Below, one piece after another: positions 59,381-64,000 of a stretch of DNA of 64,000 nucleotides. Every line of letters starts with the position of its first letter. The first letter of the stretch is position 1. The translations under genes were made by a program, and so were the position numbers. The notes below the pieces were generated by a model. The model was not told the DNA's origin, ran no database searches, and saw only the letters and a list, made by a program, of their open reading frames with translations. Source of the DNA: Nonomuraea candida (GTDB lineage: Bacteria; Actinomycetota; Actinomycetes; Streptosporangiales; Streptosporangiaceae); assembly GCF_000725485.1 (NCBI RefSeq), contig NZ_JOAG01000013.1, forward strand, positions 119,586 through 183,585, read 5' to 3'.

Positions 59381-60249
59381 GGATCGGGTCCATCCGGCTG
59401 ACGCCGTACCTGTTCATCGCCCCGTTCTTCGTGGTCTTCGCCGCGTTCGGGCTCTATCCGCTGATCTACGCCCTGCAGCTCAGCTTCATGCGCTGGCGAG
59501 GCGGGAGCCAGGCCCGCTGGGTCGGCCTCGACAACTACCTCTACCTGCTGACCAGCCCCGACTTCTGGGCCTCGCTCGGCAACAGCGCCGTCATGTGGCT
59601 GCTCATCGTGCCGCTGCAGATCGTGGCCGGGCTGGGCGGCGCGGTGCTGCTGGCCAACGCCAGGCTGCGGCTGCGCGGGTTCTTCCGGGTGGCCTTCATC
59701 GCGCCGTTCGTGACCCCGGTGGTGGCCATGGCGCAGGTGTGGATCGTGGTGTTCGACCAGGACTACGGCCTGGTCAACTACCTGCTCAACCTGGTGGGCC
59801 TGCCCGACGTGGGCTGGCTGACCACCACGGCGTGGTCCAAGCCGACGCTGGCGCTGCTGTTCCTGTGGAAGACCACCGGGTTCGCGATCATCATCCTGCT
59901 CGCGGGCCTCCAGGCCGTCCCCGGCGGCGTGTACGAGGCCGCCTCCCTCGACGGCGCCTCCCGCCTGCGCCAGTTCTGGTCGATCACCGTGCCGCTGGTG
60001 CGCCGGAGCATGGCCTTCCTCGTGGTCATCCAGACGCTGGCCGTCTTTCAGATGTTCGCCGAGCCGCACGTCGTCACCGAGGGCGGCCCGTACGGCTCCA
60101 CCACCACCGCGGGTCTCCACCTCTACGACCACATCACGGCCTCCGACCTGGGCACCGGCGCGGCGAACTCGTTCCTGCTGGTCCTGCTGGTCTTCGGCCT
60201 GTCGCTGGCGTCGGTCAGGATGTTGCGCCCGAAAGACGAGGTGTCATGA
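59377..60249 (+). CDS. Sugar ABC importer permease (MalF-like)
   Basis: A 290-residue permease: six helices beginning LTPYLFIAPFFVVFAAFGLY and EAA loop VYEAASLDGASRLRQFWSIT. Overlaps both neighbours by ATGA. Confidence 0.92.
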   Translation: MRIGSIRLTPYLFIAPFFVVFAAFGLYPLIYALQLSFMRWRGGSQARWVGLDNYLYLLTSPDFWASLGNSAVMWLLIVPLQIVAGLGGAVLLANARLRLRGFFRVAFIAPFVTPVVAMAQVWIVVFDQDYGLVNYLLNLVGLPDVGWLTTTAWSKPTLALLFLWKTTGFAIIILLAGLQAVPGGVYEAASLDGASRLRQFWSITVPLVRRSMAFLVVIQTLAVFQMFAEPHVVTEGGPYGSTTTAGLHLYDHITASDLGTGAANSFLLVLLVFGLSLASVRMLRPKDEVS

Positions 60250-61088
60250 ACCAGGCCAAACCCGGCATCGCTCAGTACGTGGTGCTGGCGGTGCTCGCGA
60301 TCGTGTTCCTCTACCCGATCTGGTGGGCGGTCAGCTCCTCGTTCAAGCCCGCGGCCGAGATCATCTCCAGCCCGCTGTCCATCGGCGAGCTGACACTGGA
60401 CAACTACCGCGCCATGTTCGCCGACGTGCCGATCGGCACCGGGTTCGCCAACACGGCGCTGGTGCTGCTGGTCAAGGGCGCGATGACGATGTTCTTCTGC
60501 CCGCTGGCCGGCTACGCCTTCGCCAAGTATGACTTCCCGGCCAAGAACCTGCTCTTCGGCGTGGTCATGCTGACGCTGATGCTGCCGACGCTGGTGCTCA
60601 TCATCCCGCTGCTGCTGGAGATGAGCGCGCTGGGCTGGGTCAACACCTACCAGGCGCTGATCCTGCCGGGCAGCATCGACGCGTTCAGCATCTTCTGGAT
60701 GCGGCAGACGATCGCCGCCATCCCCGACGAGCTGATCGACGCCGGACGGGTGGACGGGGCCGGCGAGTTCGGCATCTTCTCCAAGGTCGTGCTGCCGGTC
60801 ATCCGGCCCGGCCTGGCCGCGCTGGCGGTGCTGACCACCATGAACGTCTACAACGACTTCGTCTGGCCGGTCGTCGCCGTCAACGACACCGCGCACCAGA
60901 CCCTCCAGGTGGTGCTGTCCACGCTGGCCCAGAACGTCACCGGCAACCGCATCGGCGCGGACTTCGCCACCGTCTGGGGCGAGCTGCTGGCGGCGGGGAG
61001 CATCGCCATGCTGCCGCTGCTGGTGATCTTCGTCCTGCTGCAGCGCCACTTCATCAACGGCATCCTCGCGGGCAGCGTCAAGGGCTGA
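60246..61088 (+). CDS. Sugar ABC importer permease (MalG-like)
   Basis: A 280-residue permease with six helices (YVVLAVLAIVFLYPIWWAVS, MLTLMLPTLVLIIPLLLEM) and EAA loop ELIDAGRVDGAGEFGIFSKV; Glu-Ala-Ala reads Asp-Ala-Gly here, a tolerated variant. No ATPase gene is present, as in the other importer. Confidence 0.92.
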   Translation: MNQAKPGIAQYVVLAVLAIVFLYPIWWAVSSSFKPAAEIISSPLSIGELTLDNYRAMFADVPIGTGFANTALVLLVKGAMTMFFCPLAGYAFAKYDFPAKNLLFGVVMLTLMLPTLVLIIPLLLEMSALGWVNTYQALILPGSIDAFSIFWMRQTIAAIPDELIDAGRVDGAGEFGIFSKVVLPVIRPGLAALAVLTTMNVYNDFVWPVVAVNDTAHQTLQVVLSTLAQNVTGNRIGADFATVWGELLAAGSIAMLPLLVIFVLLQRHFINGILAGSVKG

Positions 61089-61112
61089 CCCCATCACATG
61101 AAACGGAGCATC

Positions 61113-63245
61113 ATGACGCCGCGTGCGGAATACCCCCGCCCCCACTTCGACCGGTCGCACACCTGGTCGAGCCTGAACGGCGCGTGGGACTTCCGGGCCG
61201 ACACCGACCCGGACTGGAACCGGACCATCACCGTGCCCTTCGCCTGGGAGACCCCCGCGTCGGGCATCGAGGCCCACTGGCTGCCCGTGGCCTGGTACCG
61301 CCGCTCGTTCACCGTGCCCGCCGCATGGCGCGGGCAGCGGGTGGTGCTGCAGTTCGGGGCCGTGCACCACGAGGCCACCGTGTGGGTGAACGACGTCGAG
61401 GTGGCCACCCACCGGGGCGGCTACACGCCGTTCGAGGCCGACGTCACCGACGCGCTGCGCGAGGGGTCGCAGGAGGTCGTCGTACGGGTCGCCGCGCCGC
61501 TCGACAAGCGGGACATCGCGCACGGCAAGCAGCGCAGCGTGCCCCGTGACGACTTCGACGGCGTGTGCTTCACGCCCTCCTCGGGCATCTGGCAGAGCGT
61601 CTGGCTGGAGGCCAGGCCGGCGACGTACCTGGCGGGGCTGAAGCTGCGCCCGTCGGAGGGGCTGGACGCCATCGAGGTCGAGGCCAGGGTGGCGGGCCCG
61701 GCGGCGGCGCGCGCCACGCTCCGGCTCGCCCTGCGCGGCACGGACACCGCCGTCGAGCTGCCCCCCGCGGAAACGGACCCGCACGCCGGGACCGCCGCCG
61801 GAGCGGGTGCGGGCTCGGAGGCCGTGCCCGCCGGCGCGGAGCGGGTCGTGCGGGCCACGATCCCGGTGGCCGCGCCGCGCCTGTGGTCGCCCGAGGACCC
61901 GCACCTCTACCACGTGGACGCCGTCCTGACCTCGGCCGACGGCACCGACGCCGTCGCCGGCTACACCGGGCTGCGCAGGATCGAGGTGATCGGCGAGGAC
62001 CTCTACCTCAACGGCCGGCGCCTGTTCGTGCGCGGCGTGCTCGACCAGGGCTACTGGCCGCGCACCGGCATCACGCCGCCCGACGACGCCGCGCTCCGCC
62101 ACGACCTCGAACTGGCCGCGCGGGCCGGCTACAACCTGGTACGCAAGCACCTCAAGCTGGAGGACCCGCGCTTCGTGCACCACGCCGACACGCTCGGCCT
62201 GCTGGTGTGGGCCGAGCCCGCCGCGACGGGGCGCTTCTCGGAGGAGTCGGTGACGGCGTTCGAGGAGCAGATCGCGCCCATGGTCGAGCGCGACGGCAAC
62301 TCCCCCGCGATCGTCATCTGGGGCCTGTACAACGAGGAGTGGGGCCTGGACTGGGACATCCCCGGCGACCCGGCCAAGCAGCGGGCGGTGGCGCGGGCGT
62401 ACGACGTGCTCAAGGCGCTCGACCCGGCCCGGCCGGCCGTCGACAACTCCGGCTGGACCCACGTCAAGACCGACCTGCTCGACTGGCACTACTACGACGA
62501 GTCCGCCGCCGCCTGGGGCCGGGCGGTCGCCGCGCTGCTCGACGGCTCCCAGGACGACTTCCCGGTCAAGCTCGGCCCGGACTTCGTGGTGCGCAAGAAG
62601 CTCGCGGGCGCCCCCGGCCAGCCGCTGCGCGGCCTGCCCAACCTCAACAGCGAGTACGGCACCGGCTTCACCTCCGTCGAGCGCGGCTGGCAGCTGCGCT
62701 GGCAGACCCAGGAGTTGCGCCGCCACGACCGCCTGGCCGGCTACGTCTACACCGAGCTGTACGACATCGAGCACGAGTTCGCCGGCCTGCTGGACTTCGA
62801 GCGCCGGGCCAAGGACCTGGCCGGGGTGGACCCGGCCGACGTGAACGCCACGACCACGCTGGTGTTCGACGTCGTCCCCGTCGCGCCCGGCCGCGACCTG
62901 CTCAGCGAGTCGCGCGTGGTGAGCGTGCCGGTGCGCGTCTCGCACCACGGTGCCGAGCCGGTCAGCGGCCGGCTGCGCACCGCCTGGACCCCGGTCTTCG
63001 GCGCCACCCCCGCCTCCCTCACCGCCCCCGCCGCCGATCCCGCTGCCGGTCCCGACGGCGAGGGCCCGTGGATCGAGGCCAAGCCGTTCCTGCTCAGCGC
63101 CGCCGCCGAGGTGCGCGCGGAGCTGCCGGAGGGCTGGACCAGCGGCCGGCTGCACGTCGCCCTGATCAGCGACGGCGCCGTGGTGGCCCGCTCGGCCGTG
63201 GACGTGGACACCCACACCGGCTTCGTCATCGGCGACAACCGCTAG
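61113..63245 (+). CDS. GH2-family glycoside hydrolase (beta-galactosidase/glucuronidase-like)
   Basis: A 710-residue cytoplasmic enzyme with GH2 layout: jelly-roll start YPRPHFDRSHTWSSLNGAWD, WVNDVEVATHRGGYTPFEAD, then the barrel with RKHLKLEDPRFVHHADTLG, acid/base Glu408 in GLYNEEWG and nucleophile Glu514 in LNSEYGTGF. cggag lies 4 bases before ATG 61113; an upstream ATG at 61098 has no ribosome-binding site. An Ala/Gly insertion (AGTAAGAGAGSEAVPAGA) lies near residue 230. Exact sugar not readable. Last gene of the importer operon; a strong terminator follows. Confidence 0.88.
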   Translation: MTPRAEYPRPHFDRSHTWSSLNGAWDFRADTDPDWNRTITVPFAWETPASGIEAHWLPVAWYRRSFTVPAAWRGQRVVLQFGAVHHEATVWVNDVEVATHRGGYTPFEADVTDALREGSQEVVVRVAAPLDKRDIAHGKQRSVPRDDFDGVCFTPSSGIWQSVWLEARPATYLAGLKLRPSEGLDAIEVEARVAGPAAARATLRLALRGTDTAVELPPAETDPHAGTAAGAGAGSEAVPAGAERVVRATIPVAAPRLWSPEDPHLYHVDAVLTSADGTDAVAGYTGLRRIEVIGEDLYLNGRRLFVRGVLDQGYWPRTGITPPDDAALRHDLELAARAGYNLVRKHLKLEDPRFVHHADTLGLLVWAEPAATGRFSEESVTAFEEQIAPMVERDGNSPAIVIWGLYNEEWGLDWDIPGDPAKQRAVARAYDVLKALDPARPAVDNSGWTHVKTDLLDWHYYDESAAAWGRAVAALLDGSQDDFPVKLGPDFVVRKKLAGAPGQPLRGLPNLNSEYGTGFTSVERGWQLRWQTQELRRHDRLAGYVYTELYDIEHEFAGLLDFERRAKDLAGVDPADVNATTTLVFDVVPVAPGRDLLSESRVVSVPVRVSHHGAEPVSGRLRTAWTPVFGATPASLTAPAADPAAGPDGEGPWIEAKPFLLSAAAEVRAELPEGWTSGRLHVALISDGAVVARSAVDVDTHTGFVIGDNR

Positions 63246-63263
63246 GAAGGCGCTGGAATCTTG

Positions 63264-63293
63264 AGGGTGAGCCGGCAGGAGCCGGCTCACCCT
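63264..63293 (+). terminator. Strong intrinsic terminator
   Basis: Perfect 13-bp stem agggtgagccggc / gccggctcaccct with tetraloop agga, followed by ttgtc, 19 bases after the GH2 stop. Confidence 0.92.
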
Positions 63294-63714
63294 TTGTCAT
63301 GAGGCGATCGGTTTGTCTTGAGCGATCGGGGGCGGAAGTCCGGACGGCCGGGACCGACCGCTGCCCGGCCGAGACCGTCAACCACAGGTTAACGAGCGTT
63401 GCGACAGTCGGCGTTGATCCGCGGGACTGCCTGGCGTGATGCTTGATCCAGCCACCGCTGACGCCGGACCGGCCGGCGCGGTCGTGCCGTCCATCGTCAC
63501 CGGCATCACCGCCCTCCATGGCCATGTCAGGGCGGCGTCAGGACGGCGACGGCCCGATATCAGAGCGTTCGGCGATCGTGGACGCATGAACGGTTCGGCG
63601 GTGGTGGCTGCGAGCCCGGAGGCGATCCCCTTCGGCACCCCTGGCGCCCAGCCACACAGCCTTCCGTCATCTGTCCGTCCGCTTGAGATTCCACCTTTGA
63701 AGGAGCACGCCGCC
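63294..63714. other. Intergenic, no firm gene
   Basis: This stretch of ~421 bases between the terminator and the last gene has open frames on both strands but none with a Shine-Dalgarno sequence and plausible protein. It should contain the promoter of the hydrolase at 63715. Confidence 0.5.
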
Positions 63715-64000
63715 ATGTCCAGCACCCTCGCCCACCAGAACGAGCACACCGGCCAGGACCGCCCCGAGCTGCGCACGATCCTCCAGGACATGATCGACGC
63801 CGGTTTCGTCGGGGTGTCGCTGCGGGTGAACGACGAGCGCGGCGAGTGGGTCGCCGGCGCCGGAGCGGCCGAGCTGGGCGGGAACTCCGAGCCGCCGGCC
63901 GACGGGCACGTGCGGATCGGCAGCAACACCAAGACCTTCACCGCCACCGTCGTGCTCCAGCTCGTGGCCGAGGGCCGCGTCGCGCTGGACGCCCCGGTGG
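63715..64000 (+). CDS. Serine hydrolase, beta-lactamase fold, cut by the window edge
   Basis: The first 95 residues of a PF00144-type hydrolase: MSSTLAHQNEHTGQDRPELR, IDAGFVGVSLRVND, and the catalytic SNTK motif in RIGSNTKTFTATVVLQLVAE. It has no signal peptide, unlike the related gene at 2170. aaggag lies ~9 bases before the ATG. The remaining motifs (YxN, KTG/HxG) are outside the window. Confidence 0.88.
   Translation, partial: MSSTLAHQNEHTGQDRPELRTILQDMIDAGFVGVSLRVNDERGEWVAGAGAAELGGNSEPPADGHVRIGSNTKTFTATVVLQLVAEGRVALDAPV

Noticed and set aside
60123..63290. Very long open minus-strand frame opposite the importer permease and GH2 genes
   Set aside because: Same GC artefact; it is antisense to well-supported genes and has no recognisable domain.
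63378..63714. Minus-strand coding sequence before the last hydrolase
   Set aside because: The frame overlaps the promoter and start of the hydrolase and lacks a ribosome-binding site and domain signature.

Overview
The window is very GC-rich, gene-dense DNA from an actinomycete. Supporting signs are the GC-biased third codon positions, GTG and TTG starts, two DUF397/XRE-type gene pairs, a DUF574-type SAM methyltransferase, mycothiol-type DinB proteins and many LacI regulators. A Streptosporangiales genome such as Nonomuraea is a reasonable guess, but nothing here proves the genus. I found no rRNA, tRNA, CRISPR array, integrase or transposase.

Layout. Positions 1-9.3 kb hold a two-component system with a repeat-bearing membrane protein, a secreted beta-lactamase-fold hydrolase, two secreted proteins including a trypsin/V8-like protease, an M20 peptidase, and a trio made of a 14-Cys protein, a Tat-exported protein and a MauE-like membrane redox protein. 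Positions 9.4-20.7 kb hold a chorismate-mutase/PobA pair, a second two-component system, small conserved proteins, an alpha/beta hydrolase converging on a probable six-bladed beta-propeller, a methyltransferase and a winged-helix regulator.

From 20.9 to 26.6 kb a DrrAB-type ABC exporter is broken. The ATPase stops right after its Walker A lysine. Its last ~30 residues reappear 4.5 kb later, fused by an ATGA overlap to the intact permease. The DNA between them is visibly less GC-rich and carries a DUF397 protein, an XRE/DUF5753 regulator that has lost its HTH, and a tight operon of radical SAM protein (with a Cys/Pro/Asn tail), APH-like kinase and ABC-type AAA ATPase. It ends in hairpins and a strong terminator. 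This island is the best candidate for an undescribed system.

Positions 26.6-36.7 kb hold a complete XRE/DUF397 pair with a palindromic promoter, a DUF418 membrane protein, a small secreted peptide, a P450 divergent from a flavin monooxygenase, an ECF sigma factor with a membrane partner, a mycothiol-dependent DinB protein behind an SD-sequestering hairpin, and an NAD-dependent epimerase. Positions 36.7-44.4 kb hold a five-gene liv-type ABC operon, a divergent PucR-type regulator and an acyl-CoA ligase. Positions 44.4-63.2 kb hold a membrane M28 peptidase and two sugar loci: beta-mannosidase with LacI, an ABC importer and two more LacI paralogues; then LacI, a Tat-lipoprotein ABC importer and a second GH2 enzyme. 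The right edge cuts a cytoplasmic beta-lactamase-fold hydrolase.

A recurring oddity is short tandem repeats with periods that are multiples of three inside linkers of unrelated genes, plus repeats that duplicate the stop-codon region of two genes.
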